Both the position numbers and the translations under genes were made by a program. Source: Microbacterium sp. Clip185 (GTDB lineage Bacteria; Actinomycetota; Actinomycetes; Actinomycetales; Microbacteriaceae). Taken from it: a stretch of DNA of 64,000 nucleotides. Each line of letters starts with the position of its first letter. Position 1 is the first letter of the stretch. Below, one piece after another: positions 9,375 through 16,893 of this stretch. The notes beneath the pieces are model-generated. The model had not been told where the DNA came from. It searched no databases and saw only the letters and a list, made by a program, of their open reading frames with translations. The stretch covers positions 558,001-622,000 of the forward strand of contig NZ_CP117996.1 in assembly GCF_028743715.1 (NCBI RefSeq), given 5' to 3'.

Positions 9375-10042
9375 AGATCCTGGTCGCGGACGACGACCCG
9401 CAACTCGTGCGCGCCCTGCGCATCACCCTCGCCGCGCACGGCTACGACGTGGTCGCCGCCGCCGACGGTGCCGCGGCGATCACCCTGGCCGCGCAGTCGC
9501 ACCCCGACATCGTGCTGCTCGATCTCGGCATGCCGCATCTGGACGGCGTGCAGGTGATCGAGGCGCTGCGCGGGTGGACCACCGCGCCGATCATCGTCGT
9601 CTCCGGCCGCACCGGTTCCGCCGACAAGGTGGACGCACTGGATGCGGGTGCCGACGACTATGTGACCAAGCCGTTCCAGATCGACGAGCTGCTGGCGCGG
9701 CTGCGCGCGCTCGGGCGACGGGCCGCCGCATCCGTCGACGATCCGGTCGTGCGCTTCGGTGACGTCGAACTGGATCTGGCGACCAAGACGGTCACGCGCG
9801 CGGGTGTCCGGGTGCATCTGACTCCCACGGAGTGGCGGATGCTGGAGTTCCTCGCGCGGCATCCGGGTGCCCTCGTGACGCGCCAGAGCCTGCTGAAGGA
9901 GATCTGGGCGAGCGAGAACGTCAACGACTCCGGGTATCTGCGCCTCTACATGTCGCAATTGCGAAAGAAGCTGGAGGCGGACCCCGCACGGCCGGTGCAT
10001 CTGCTCACCGAGACCGGAATGGGATACCGCCTCCAGCTCTGA
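9371..10042 (+). CDS. kdpE: KdpE, response regulator of the kdp operon
   Basis: 223 residues, OmpR/PhoB type. Receiver domain begins MKILVADDDPQLVRAL with phospho-acceptor Asp51 (VLLDLGMP) and K at TKPF; the C-terminal winged helix (about 125-223) has LTPTEWRMLEFLARHPG and ends MGYRLQL. The GTG start overlaps kdpD (GTGA). Partner of KdpD; target is presumably the promoter before 2119. It ends seven bases from the convergent ohr gene with no terminator between. Confidence 0.97.
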   Translation: MKILVADDDPQLVRALRITLAAHGYDVVAAADGAAAITLAAQSHPDIVLLDLGMPHLDGVQVIEALRGWTTAPIIVVSGRTGSADKVDALDAGADDYVTKPFQIDELLARLRALGRRAAASVDDPVVRFGDVELDLATKTVTRAGVRVHLTPTEWRMLEFLARHPGALVTRQSLLKEIWASENVNDSGYLRLYMSQLRKKLEADPARPVHLLTETGMGYRLQL

Positions 10043-10049
10043 GGGAGGA

Positions 10050-10472
10050 TCAGTCCTCGACGACGCGAACCGTGACCTCGATGTTGCCGCGGGTGGCGTT
10101 CGAGTAGGGGCAGACCTGGTGAGCGGCGTCGGCGAGGGCCTGCGCCTGGTCGGCGGGGAGATCGGGGATGACGACCTCGAGCTCGACGGCCAGCTGGAAA
10201 CCGCCCTGGCCGTTGGAGCCGATGCCGACGCGCGCGCCGACGCTCGTGTCGTGGATCGCGACCTTCTGCATCCGGGCGACCGACAGCAGCGCGCTGTGGA
10301 AGCAGGCCGAGTAGCCGGCGGCGAACAGCAGCTCGGGGTTCAGTGCGCCGCCCGCTCCGCCCATCTCCTTGGGAACGCGCACGTCGGCGTCGAGCAGCCC
10401 GTCGCTCGTGGCGACGTGTCCGTTGCGGCCGTCTCCGGTGGCGAGGGCTTCTGCGGTGTAGAGGATGTCCAT
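10050..10472 (-). CDS. ohr: Ohr, organic hydroperoxide reductase (OsmC family)
   Basis: 140 residues, the size of Ohr. Both redox cysteines are present: Cys57 in GYSACFHSAL and Cys121 in HQVCPYSNATRGN; the PKEMGG loop with its conserved Arg nearby (RVPKEMGG) is typical. It reduces fatty-acid and other organic peroxides using lipoyl thiols. It lies 40 bases downstream of ohrR in the same direction, so repressor and enzyme are probably one transcript. Confidence 0.95.
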   Translation of the reverse strand: MDILYTAEALATGDGRNGHVATSDGLLDADVRVPKEMGGAGGALNPELLFAAGYSACFHSALLSVARMQKVAIHDTSVGARVGIGSNGQGGFQLAVELEVVIPDLPADQAQALADAAHQVCPYSNATRGNIEVTVRVVED

Positions 10473-10512
10473 GGGGGATACCTTTCGTTGATTCTTCGGG
10501 GGGTCTTCGGGC

Positions 10513-10956
10513 TCAGTCGGCGTCGGCGTGCAACGTGTCCGTGAGCGAGTGGAGCGCCGTCAGCAATGCGCGGGCTGCATCCGGTTCGAGTCCGTAGCAG
10601 TTCCACATCTGGGAGGGCAGATCGGACATCTCGGCGCGCAGGGCGGTGCCGCGCTCGGTCGGTGCGACAGTAACCACGCGTCCGTCACCGTCGGCGCGGG
10701 TGCGGCTGACGAGTCCCGCCTTCTCGAGGCGCTTGAGAAGCGGCGACAGCGTGCCCGAGTCCAGTCCGAGCCCGTCGCCGAGCTGACTGACGGTGCGCGG
10801 CCCGCGGTCCCAGAGCTCGACGAGCACGAGGTACTGCGGGTAGGTGAGCTGCCACGGTTCGAGCAGGCGACGGTACACCTGGGTCGTCGCTCTGCTCGCC
10901 GAGTAGAGCGAGAAGCACAGCATCCGATCCAGCGCCGGTCCCGTCGTCTCCGTCAT
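10513..10956 (-). CDS. ohrR: OhrR, peroxide-sensing MarR-family repressor
   Basis: 147 residues with the OhrR pattern: the peroxide-reactive Cys14 in RMLCFSLYSASRA, LTYPQYLVLVELW, the recognition helix region GTLSPLLKRLEKAG and wing. Oxidation of Cys14 releases the DNA and induces ohr. The only other cysteine is in WNCYG near the C-terminus, which may allow a two-Cys mechanism. A perfect 14-bp palindrome lies 24-37 bases upstream of the start. Confidence 0.94.
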   Translation of the reverse strand: MTETTGPALDRMLCFSLYSASRATTQVYRRLLEPWQLTYPQYLVLVELWDRGPRTVSQLGDGLGLDSGTLSPLLKRLEKAGLVSRTRADGDGRVVTVAPTERGTALRAEMSDLPSQMWNCYGLEPDAARALLTALHSLTDTLHADAD

Positions 10957-10979
10957 GGAAGAAGCATTGCACGCAATTC

Positions 10980-10993
10980 AGTTGTGCACAACT
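10980..10993. promoter_or_regulatory. Probable OhrR operator
   Basis: AGTTGTGCACAACT is a perfect 14-bp palindrome just upstream of ohrR. An imperfect partner, ATTGCACGCAAT, lies at about 10966-10977. The TTG-rich/CAA-rich dyad resembles OhrR boxes. It should autoregulate ohrR-ohr. The divergent sulfurtransferase promoter lies on the other side. Confidence 0.7.
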
Positions 10994-11025
10994 CATGTTC
11001 TCATCTCTGGCTCTGAGCGCGCTCT

Positions 11026-11041
11026 GTGACGGGGTGTGACG
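11026..11041 (+). promoter_or_regulatory. CGTCA-N5-CGTCA-type box upstream of the sulfurtransferase
   Basis: Reads GTGACGGGGTGTGACG on the + strand, i.e. two TGACG half-sites ten bases apart, 63 bases before the sulfurtransferase start. The same word occurs (reverse complement) at 17996-18009 and, with one change, at 18016-18031, both next to sulfur genes. Shared control is inference. Confidence 0.4.
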
Positions 11042-11103
11042 TCGAGTGACGTGCTGTTGCGGCGGGCCGTGAAAGCCGGATGCCGGGCGTGCAGGCTCGC
11101 GGT

Positions 11104-11967
11104 ATGACGTCCCCACCCGTCATCGACACCCACGACCTCCGCAGCGCGCTCGCCGACGCTCGGCGCCCCGTGCGGCTGCTCGACGTGCGCTGGCGGCTCG
11201 ACGTGCCGGAGGGTCGCCCGGCCTATCTCGCAGGGCACCTGCCGGGCGCCGTCTACGTCGACCTGGAACGAGAGCTCGCGCGTCCCGGGCACCCGGAGGA
11301 GGGCCGGCATCCGCTGCCGACGCTCGCCGACCTGGAGCGTTCCGCGCGCGCCTGGGGGCTGGATGCGGGGGACATCGTCGTGGCGTATGACGACAACGAC
11401 GGCGTCGCCGCGGCCCGAGCATGGTGGCTGCTGCGCCGACGGGGCGTTCAGGTGCGCGTGCTGGACGGAGGACTTCGCGCGTGGATCGCTGACGGGGGGC
11501 TGCTGGAGGGCGGCGACGTGCGCCCGGAGCCGGGCGACGTCGTGCTCGAGGACGTCGACCCCGGCATCGCCTCGATCGATGCCGCCGCCCGGGCACCGCA
11601 GGACGGCGCGCTGATCGATGCCCGTGCTCCGCAGCACTACCGGGGTCTCGCCCCCACCGCGGATCCCGCAGCGGGCCACATCCCCGGTGCGATCAACGTG
11701 CCGACCCTCGCCCACATGCAGGCCGACGGGCGGCTGCGGCCTGCCGCCGATGTGCGGCGGACGCTCGCGGATGCGGGCGTCGACGCATCCGCCGAACTCG
11801 TCCTCACGTGCAGCTCGGGTATCGCTGCCGCTCACAGTGCGCTCGCGCTCGCGGCCGCCGGCATCGAGGCGCGAGTGTTCCCAGGCGGCTGGAGCCGCTG
11901 GTCCCGCGCCCCCGGGCGCCCGGTCGCCGTCGGTCCCACGCCCTGGGGCGAGGTCTTCGCCCGCTGA
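11104..11967 (+). CDS. Two-domain rhodanese sulfurtransferase
   Basis: 287 residues from ATG 11104. Two rhodanese domains: the N-terminal one (about 1-135) is inactive, with Asp in place of the catalytic Cys (VAYDDNDG); the C-terminal one has catalytic Cys236 in CSSGIAA. The variant loop CSSGIA differs from CGSGVTA of mercaptopyruvate sulfurtransferases, so thiosulfate or another sulfur donor is possible. An in-frame ATG at 11080 is an alternative start. Neighbouring sulfur genes and the upstream CGTCA box place it in sulfur handling. Confidence 0.9.
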   Translation: MTSPPVIDTHDLRSALADARRPVRLLDVRWRLDVPEGRPAYLAGHLPGAVYVDLERELARPGHPEEGRHPLPTLADLERSARAWGLDAGDIVVAYDDNDGVAAARAWWLLRRRGVQVRVLDGGLRAWIADGGLLEGGDVRPEPGDVVLEDVDPGIASIDAAARAPQDGALIDARAPQHYRGLAPTADPAAGHIPGAINVPTLAHMQADGRLRPAADVRRTLADAGVDASAELVLTCSSGIAAAHSALALAAAGIEARVFPGGWSRWSRAPGRPVAVGPTPWGEVFAR

Positions 11968-11991
11968 GTCGGCCTCGGCGCGCCTGCCCCG

Positions 11992-12113
11992 CCGCGTGCG
12001 TGCTCCGCCGCGTGCGTGCTTTGCCGCGTGCGTGTCCCACCGCGTGCGTGCTTTGCCGCGTGCGTGTCCCACCGCGTGCGTGCTTTGCCGCGTGCGTGTC
12101 CACCGCGTGCGTG
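11992..12113. repeat. Eight tandem copies of an 11-bp core (CCGCGTGCGTG), period 15-16
   Basis: CCGCGTGCGTG starts at 11992, 12008, 12024, 12040, 12056, 12072, 12088 and 12103. Linkers alternate between CTTTG and TCCCA, so the higher-order unit is about 32 bp. It begins 25 bases after the sulfurtransferase stop and runs directly into the 83-bp repeat array. The open frames through it have no codon-level conservation; I read it as non-coding. Confidence 0.85.
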
Positions 12114-12493
12114 TCTCACTTGTGCACGCCGACGGGCGCTTTCCCGTGAACGGTTGGGACATGGAGGTGTGGGTTCGTCGGGCAGAGGGTTGCGTGTCTC
12201 ACTTGTGCACGCGGGCGGGCGCTTTTCCGTGAACGGTTGGGACATGGAGGTGTGGGTTCGTCGGGCAGAGGGTTGCGTGTCTCACTTGTGCACGCCGACG
12301 GGCCCTTTCGCGTGAACGGTTGAGACACGGAGGTCTGCGTTCGCGCGGGGAGGGTTGCGTGTCTCACTTGTGCATGCGGGCGGGCGCTTTCGCGTGAACG
12401 GTTGGGACATGGAGGTGTGGGTTCGTCGGGCAGAGAGATGCGTGTCCCACTTGTGCACGCCGACGGGCGCTTTCCCGTGAACGGTTGAGACAG
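12111..12493. repeat. 83-bp tandem repeat array (four full units plus a partial)
   Basis: Units start with GTGTCTCAC or GTGTCCCAC at 12111, 12194, 12277, 12359 and 12442 (periods 83, 83, 82, 83). Each holds a near inverted repeat: GTGTCTCACTTGTGCAC on the left and GTGAACGGTTGGGAC on the right, around a loop, then a roughly 30-bp spacer. The array fills the gap between the convergent sulfurtransferase and monooxygenase genes. A related array with the same 83-bp period is at 22528. The rest of the gap (12494-12555) is unremarkable. Confidence 0.9.
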
Positions 12494-12555
12494 GCATGCT
12501 CCGACGCCCGTGCGGGAGGGGCGCCCCGTGCGGGAGGCGGGAGGCGGGATGCGGG

Positions 12556-13899
12556 TCAGCGGCGGGCAGGATGGGTCTCGGGCAGATGATCGCCGGCGCC
12601 GAACAGGCGGTCGCGCAGGGTGGTGGGCTCGCTGTCTTCGCGGAGCCGCCCGCGTCGGCGGAGTTCCGGAACGACGAGCTCCGCGACATCCCGGAGCGTG
12701 TCGAACGAGTGGTACTGGCGCAGGTTGATCCCGTCGATGCCGTCCTCATCCAGCCACCGTTCGACCTCGTCTGCCACGACCCCGGGGGTGCCCACCACGA
12801 AGTACCTGTCCTCCCTGCTGCGCCGGAACGCGTCGAGGGTCTCGGCGACCGTCCGCTCGAGAGCGAGCCCCAGGCCGGTGACGTCCGCACCCGCCAGCGC
12901 CGCCGCCTCTGCGACGGTCAGGGACCCGTCGAAGGCGGTCAGATCCAGGGGCACGCTCGCATGGGCGAGGATGCCGTCGAGACTCGTGAACTGCCGGTAG
13001 GTGTCCCACTTGCGCGTCGCCTCCGCCTCGGTCCGTCCCACGACGATCCCCGCCTGCACGAGGAAACGAAGATCGTCGGGCGAGCGCCCTGCAGCGGCGG
13101 CGGCGTCCCGCATCCGGGCTCTGTTGCGGCGGAAGTCCTCGGCGCTCTTGCCGCCGGTGAAGACCACCTCGGCGTGGCGGCCCGCGAGGGCGATCCCGGC
13201 GGGAGATCCCGTCGCCTGGAACAGCACGGGGGTGCGCTGCGGCGTCGGCTCGACGAGGTGCGGCCCGGCGACGCGGAAGCTCTCGCCGACGTGATCGATG
13301 TAGTGCACCTTCGCCGGGTCCGTCACGACAGCCCCATCCGCGTCGAACACCACCGCGTCCTCGTCCCACGAGCGCTCCCAGAGCGCGTACACGACCGAGA
13401 GGAACTCGTCGGCGATCCGATACCGCTCGTCGTGCGGGATCTGCTCGTCCAGGCCGAAGTTGCGCGCGGCGTTGGGCAGATAGGACGTGACGATGTTCCA
13501 CCCCACGCGCCCCCTCGTCAGGGCGTCGAACGTCGACATCCGTCGGGCGAAGGTGAACGGCGGCTCGTAGCTCGTGGAGAACGTGATGCCGAATCCGAGA
13601 CGGCGGGTCACGGCAGCCATGAGGGGAACGACGAGCAGTGGGTCGTGCGACGGGATCTGCAACCCCTCCCGCACCGCCGTCTCGGGGCCGCCGCGGAAAA
13701 CGTCGTAGGCGCCGACGACGTCGGCGAGGAAGACCGCGTCGAAGCCGCCCGCCTCCGCCAGCTGGGCGAGCTCCTGCCAGTATGCGATCTCACCGTGGCG
13801 GTGCCGGTTGTTTCCGGGCAGGCGCCAGAGCCCGTGCGTGATATGGCTGACCGTGTTCATCTCGAACAGGTTGAGGATGAGCTTCTTCGGCTCGGGCAT
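12556..13899 (-). CDS. NtaA/SnaA/DszA-type flavin monooxygenase (LLM class)
   Basis: 447 residues, luciferase-like fold. It shows the NtaA/SnaA/DszA family features: LILNLFEMNTVSHITHGLWR start, ARRMSTFDALTRGRVGWNIVTSY, NAARNFGL, and PQRTPVLFQATGSPAGIALAGRHAEVVFT. Such enzymes use reduced FMN and oxygen to cleave C-S or C-N bonds. It is the last gene of the metQ-metN-metI-ACAD operon, 21 bases after the dehydrogenase-like gene, which argues for an organosulfur substrate. No flavin reductase is encoded nearby. Confidence 0.9.
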   Translation of the reverse strand: MPEPKKLILNLFEMNTVSHITHGLWRLPGNNRHRHGEIAYWQELAQLAEAGGFDAVFLADVVGAYDVFRGGPETAVREGLQIPSHDPLLVVPLMAAVTRRLGFGITFSTSYEPPFTFARRMSTFDALTRGRVGWNIVTSYLPNAARNFGLDEQIPHDERYRIADEFLSVVYALWERSWDEDAVVFDADGAVVTDPAKVHYIDHVGESFRVAGPHLVEPTPQRTPVLFQATGSPAGIALAGRHAEVVFTGGKSAEDFRRNRARMRDAAAAAGRSPDDLRFLVQAGIVVGRTEAEATRKWDTYRQFTSLDGILAHASVPLDLTAFDGSLTVAEAAALAGADVTGLGLALERTVAETLDAFRRSREDRYFVVGTPGVVADEVERWLDEDGIDGINLRQYHSFDTLRDVAELVVPELRRRGRLREDSEPTTLRDRLFGAGDHLPETHPARR

Positions 13900-13920
13900 G
13901 GGGCTCTCCCGCGGTCGGGT

Positions 13921-15108
13921 TCAGGTGGCAGGAACGGATGCGGCGACACGCGTCGCAGCGCCCGGGGCGGCCCAGGCCGGCCGCGTCCCGTCCAGTTCGA
14001 AGCGTCCCACGGCGGCCACGCGCTGCAGGACCGGATTGTGGGAGGCGATGGTGCGCACATTGCGCCAGTGGCGATCCAGCCCCCGTGACCGCGAGGTGGC
14101 GCTCGCTCCGCCGACCTCGAAGAGACGGCTGGTCGCGGTCAGCACGCTCTCGGTGACCGTGTGCTGCGCGCGATACACGTCGAGTTCGGCCCTTGTGAGA
14201 AGCTCCGCGTCGCGGACGGATGCGGCCGTCTCCAGGTCGGCGGCGACGCCGAGCACGATGCGTCTGGCGGCGGATGCGGTCGCGCTGATCTCTCCGACGA
14301 CGAGATGGACCAGCGGATCATCGATCGGGCGGGTCTCGCCGGCGTGGCCGAAGGTGCGGCGGCGCGGACGGACGAAGTCGACGGTATCCGCCACGGCGCG
14401 CCGCGCGATACCGGCGACCACGGCGAGCAGGCTGAGCTGGTACACCCCGCGCAGATAGCGGTGGCGGTCCTCGTCCTCGGGTGTCACGGGGAACACATCG
14501 GCGGGGTCGACCGCGACGGCGTCGAGGATCGTCGTGCCGGATGCGGTCAGCGGCTGACCGAAGCCGTCCCAATCGTCGATGATGCTGACGCCGGGGGAGT
14601 CGGTGCGAACCGCCAGCGCGACGCGCTCGCCGGATGGGGCGATGGCTGCCACGTGCACCCAGTCCGCGTAGAGAGAGCCCGTCGTGTAGTGCTTGGTCCC
14701 CGTCACCCGCAGTCCGTCCTGACCCGTGTCGACGAGGCGCGTCGTGAGCTCGGCCGTCTCGGCCCGCTCGCTGAACGCGTTGCCCATGACCTCGCCGGCG
14801 GCCAGACGCGGGAGCCAACGCGCTGCGGCATCCGTGTGCCACCCGTCCCAGCGCAGCTGCTCGACGAAGGCGATGTGCCCGCGCCAGATGTGCGCGAGGT
14901 TCGAGTCCACCTCGGCGAGTTCCACGATGCGGGTGAGCACGTCGACCAGCGAGGCGTCGGCGCCGCCGATGGTCCGTGGCAGACGGAGGGCGCCGAAGCG
15001 CTGCTCGCGCAGCTCGGCGACGGCCGCGAACGGCAGATCGCGCCCCCGCTCGCGTTCTGCGGCGCCCGTGCGCCATCTCGCGAGCAGATCGTTCCATGCG
15101 TCGGGCAT
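13921..15108 (-). CDS. Acyl-CoA-dehydrogenase-like flavoenzyme (DszC/SfnB type)
   Basis: 395 residues. Acyl-CoA dehydrogenase fold with LRLPRTIGGADASLVDVL, GEVMGNAFSERAE, VTGTKHYTTGSLYADWV and a C-terminal helical domain (RLFEVGGASATSRSRGLDRHWRNVRTI). The TGTKHYTTG and HWRNVRT motifs are those of DszC/SfnB-like monooxygenases rather than beta-oxidation enzymes. The ATG at 15108 overlaps the metI stop by one base. With the next gene it probably oxidises an imported sulfur compound (inference). Confidence 0.9.
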   Translation of the reverse strand: MPDAWNDLLARWRTGAAERERGRDLPFAAVAELREQRFGALRLPRTIGGADASLVDVLTRIVELAEVDSNLAHIWRGHIAFVEQLRWDGWHTDAAARWLPRLAAGEVMGNAFSERAETAELTTRLVDTGQDGLRVTGTKHYTTGSLYADWVHVAAIAPSGERVALAVRTDSPGVSIIDDWDGFGQPLTASGTTILDAVAVDPADVFPVTPEDEDRHRYLRGVYQLSLLAVVAGIARRAVADTVDFVRPRRRTFGHAGETRPIDDPLVHLVVGEISATASAARRIVLGVAADLETAASVRDAELLTRAELDVYRAQHTVTESVLTATSRLFEVGGASATSRSRGLDRHWRNVRTIASHNPVLQRVAAVGRFELDGTRPAWAAPGAATRVAASVPAT

Positions 15109-15770
15109 CAGTGCATCACCTTTCTCGAGACCCAGTTGCCGAGCAGCTGGGCGGCCTGGACGAGGACGATCAGGACGACGACGATCACGAGCACCACGAA
15201 CCAGTCGAAGCGCTGATAGCCGTACTTGAGCGCGAGATCGCCGAGCCCGCCTCCCCCGATCGCGCCGGCGACGGCCGTGGTGTCGACGAGGGCGACGACG
15301 ATGTAGGTCAGTCCCAGCGTCAGCGGTCCCATGGACTCGGGGAGCACGACGGTGAACAGCACGCGCACCGGGCTCGCCCCCATCGCCACGGCCGCTTCTA
15401 TGGCTCCCGGATCGACCGCAACGAGGTTCGATTCGACGATGCGCGCGATCGCCATGGACGCCACGATCGTGATCGGCACGGTCGCCGCGAGCGGTCCGAT
15501 GCTCGTGCCGATCAGCAACCGGGTGAGGGGGATGATCGAGACCGCCAGGATGATGAACGGCACCGGTCGCACGATGTTGATGACGAGGTTCAGCCCGCCG
15601 AAGACGACCCGGTTGGCGAGCAGGTTGCCCGGCCGGGTCGCGTACAGGAGCAGGCCCAGGCCGAGCCCGAGGATCGTGGCCAGAGTGAACGAGATCGTCA
15701 CCATGAGCAGGGTCTCGAACAGCGCCCGGCCGATGCGCGGCAGCAGAGCGTCGAGGTAGGCCGCATCCAT
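15108..15770 (-). CDS. metI: MetI-type ABC transporter permease
   Basis: 220 residues with five transmembrane helices (about 18-45, 55-80, 90-110, 150-172, 190-212). The EAA loop reads VDPGAIEAAVAMGASPVRVL. Closest in layout to MetI of methionine importers. It overlaps metN by one base and the dehydrogenase-like gene by one base, a tightly coupled operon. Substrate could be methionine, its sulfoxide or another organosulfur compound, given the flavoenzymes behind it. Confidence 0.93.
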   Translation of the reverse strand: MDAAYLDALLPRIGRALFETLLMVTISFTLATILGLGLGLLLYATRPGNLLANRVVFGGLNLVINIVRPVPFIILAVSIIPLTRLLIGTSIGPLAATVPITIVASMAIARIVESNLVAVDPGAIEAAVAMGASPVRVLFTVVLPESMGPLTLGLTYIVVALVDTTAVAGAIGGGGLGDLALKYGYQRFDWFVVLVIVVVLIVLVQAAQLLGNWVSRKVMH

Positions 15771-16804
15771 CAGCGTGCTCCTTCCAGCTCGGTGACCAGC
15801 GCCGCATCCCGAAGATCGGCGAGCGCGCGATCCACGTTCTCGTCGGTGCCGAGCAGCTCCACCGTGAGGCTGCCGAACAGACGCGCCTGCAGCTCGTCGA
15901 CGCCGCCGTAGACGACGTTCACGTCGACGTCGTGAGCCCGCGAGATGCGGGAGAGGAAAGGATCGTTGGACTCGCGGTTCTCGATGTGCAGCTGCGCGAG
16001 GCGCCCGGTGTGCACCGTGCGGATGCGGCGGATCGTCTCGGCCGAGGGCAGGTGGTGCAGCACGGAGGACACGAAGCGCCGCGAGGTCGGGTGCTGCGGG
16101 TGCGCGAACACGTCGTACACGCTGCCCTGCTCGACCACGCGGCCGTCCTGCATCACCGCGACACGGTTGCAGACGTCGCGGATCACCTCCATCTCGTGCG
16201 TGACCACGAGGATGGTGATGCCGTACTCCGCGTGCACACGGCGCAGCAGATCCAGGACCTCGCCCGTGGTCTGCGGATCGAGCGCGCTCGTGGCCTCGTC
16301 GCTGATGAGCACGTCGGGACGGTTCGCGAGCGCGCGGGCGATGCCCACACGCTGCTTCTGCCCGCCGGAGAGCTGCGAGGGGTACTGGAGTGCCTTGTCG
16401 GACAGTCCCACGAACTCGAGCAGCTCGGCCACCCGGTCGATCGTTTCGCTCTCCGAGACGCCCGCGAGCCGCAGCGGGTAGGCGATGTTCTTGTAGACGG
16501 TGCGAGAGCGCAGCAGGTTGAACTGCTGGAAGATCATGCCGATCCGCTGACGCGCTCGACGCAGCCGGGCCGCATCGAGCGCCGTGATCTCCCGATCGCC
16601 CACGAACACCCGTCCGCTCGTCGGGCGCTCCAGCGCGTTGACGGTGCGCAGCAGCGTGGACTTGCCGGCGCCGGAGTATCCGACGATGCCGTAGATGTCG
16701 CCGGCGTCGATGGCGAGGTTCACATCGTCGAGCGCGGTGAGGGTGCGCCCGCGGGTCGTGGTGAAGGTCTTCGAGACGTGCTCGAAGCGGACGGCGGTGC
16801 TCAT
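15770..16804 (-). CDS. metN: MetN-type ABC transporter ATP-binding protein
   Basis: 344 residues. Walker A GYSGAGKST (about 43-51), Q-loop FQQFNLL, signature LSGGQKQRVGIARAL, Walker B VLISDEATSALD and the switch His in VVTHEMEV. The C-terminal 80 residues form a NIL domain, the regulatory ligand-binding module of MetN. ATG at 16804. It follows metQ after an 89-base gap that holds a strong hairpin. Confidence 0.95.
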   Translation of the reverse strand: MSTAVRFEHVSKTFTTTRGRTLTALDDVNLAIDAGDIYGIVGYSGAGKSTLLRTVNALERPTSGRVFVGDREITALDAARLRRARQRIGMIFQQFNLLRSRTVYKNIAYPLRLAGVSESETIDRVAELLEFVGLSDKALQYPSQLSGGQKQRVGIARALANRPDVLISDEATSALDPQTTGEVLDLLRRVHAEYGITILVVTHEMEVIRDVCNRVAVMQDGRVVEQGSVYDVFAHPQHPTSRRFVSSVLHHLPSAETIRRIRTVHTGRLAQLHIENRESNDPFLSRISRAHDVDVNVVYGGVDELQARLFGSLTVELLGTDENVDRALADLRDAALVTELEGAR

Positions 16805-16837
16805 GCTCCTCCAGGCAATGGATGCGGGGTGTCGATC

Positions 16838-16881
16838 CGCCCGCTCGACGACCGAGGCTCCTGTCGGCCGTCGAGCGGGCG
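16838..16881. other. Intercistronic inverted repeat between metQ and metN
   Basis: CGCCCGCTCGACG (16838-16850) pairs perfectly with CGTCGAGCGGGCG (16869-16881) around an 18-base loop. It lies just after the metQ stop and before metN. A hairpin here would protect the metQ message or partly terminate, giving more binding protein than transporter. No T-run follows in the direction of transcription. Confidence 0.75.
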
Positions 16882-16893
16882 AGGCGGTACCGA

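Noticed and set aside
12001-12480. Long open frames through the tandem repeats
   Set aside because: Frames in several directions are open only because of the repeat composition; no ribosome sites and no protein-like sequence.
12111-12493. 83-bp array as a CRISPR
   Set aside because: The whole unit repeats with no variable spacers, and no cas genes are near.
13921-15807. Single long gene covering metI and the dehydrogenase-like gene
   Set aside because: The upstream part is a shifted frame of metI; the dehydrogenase homology begins at ATG 15108.
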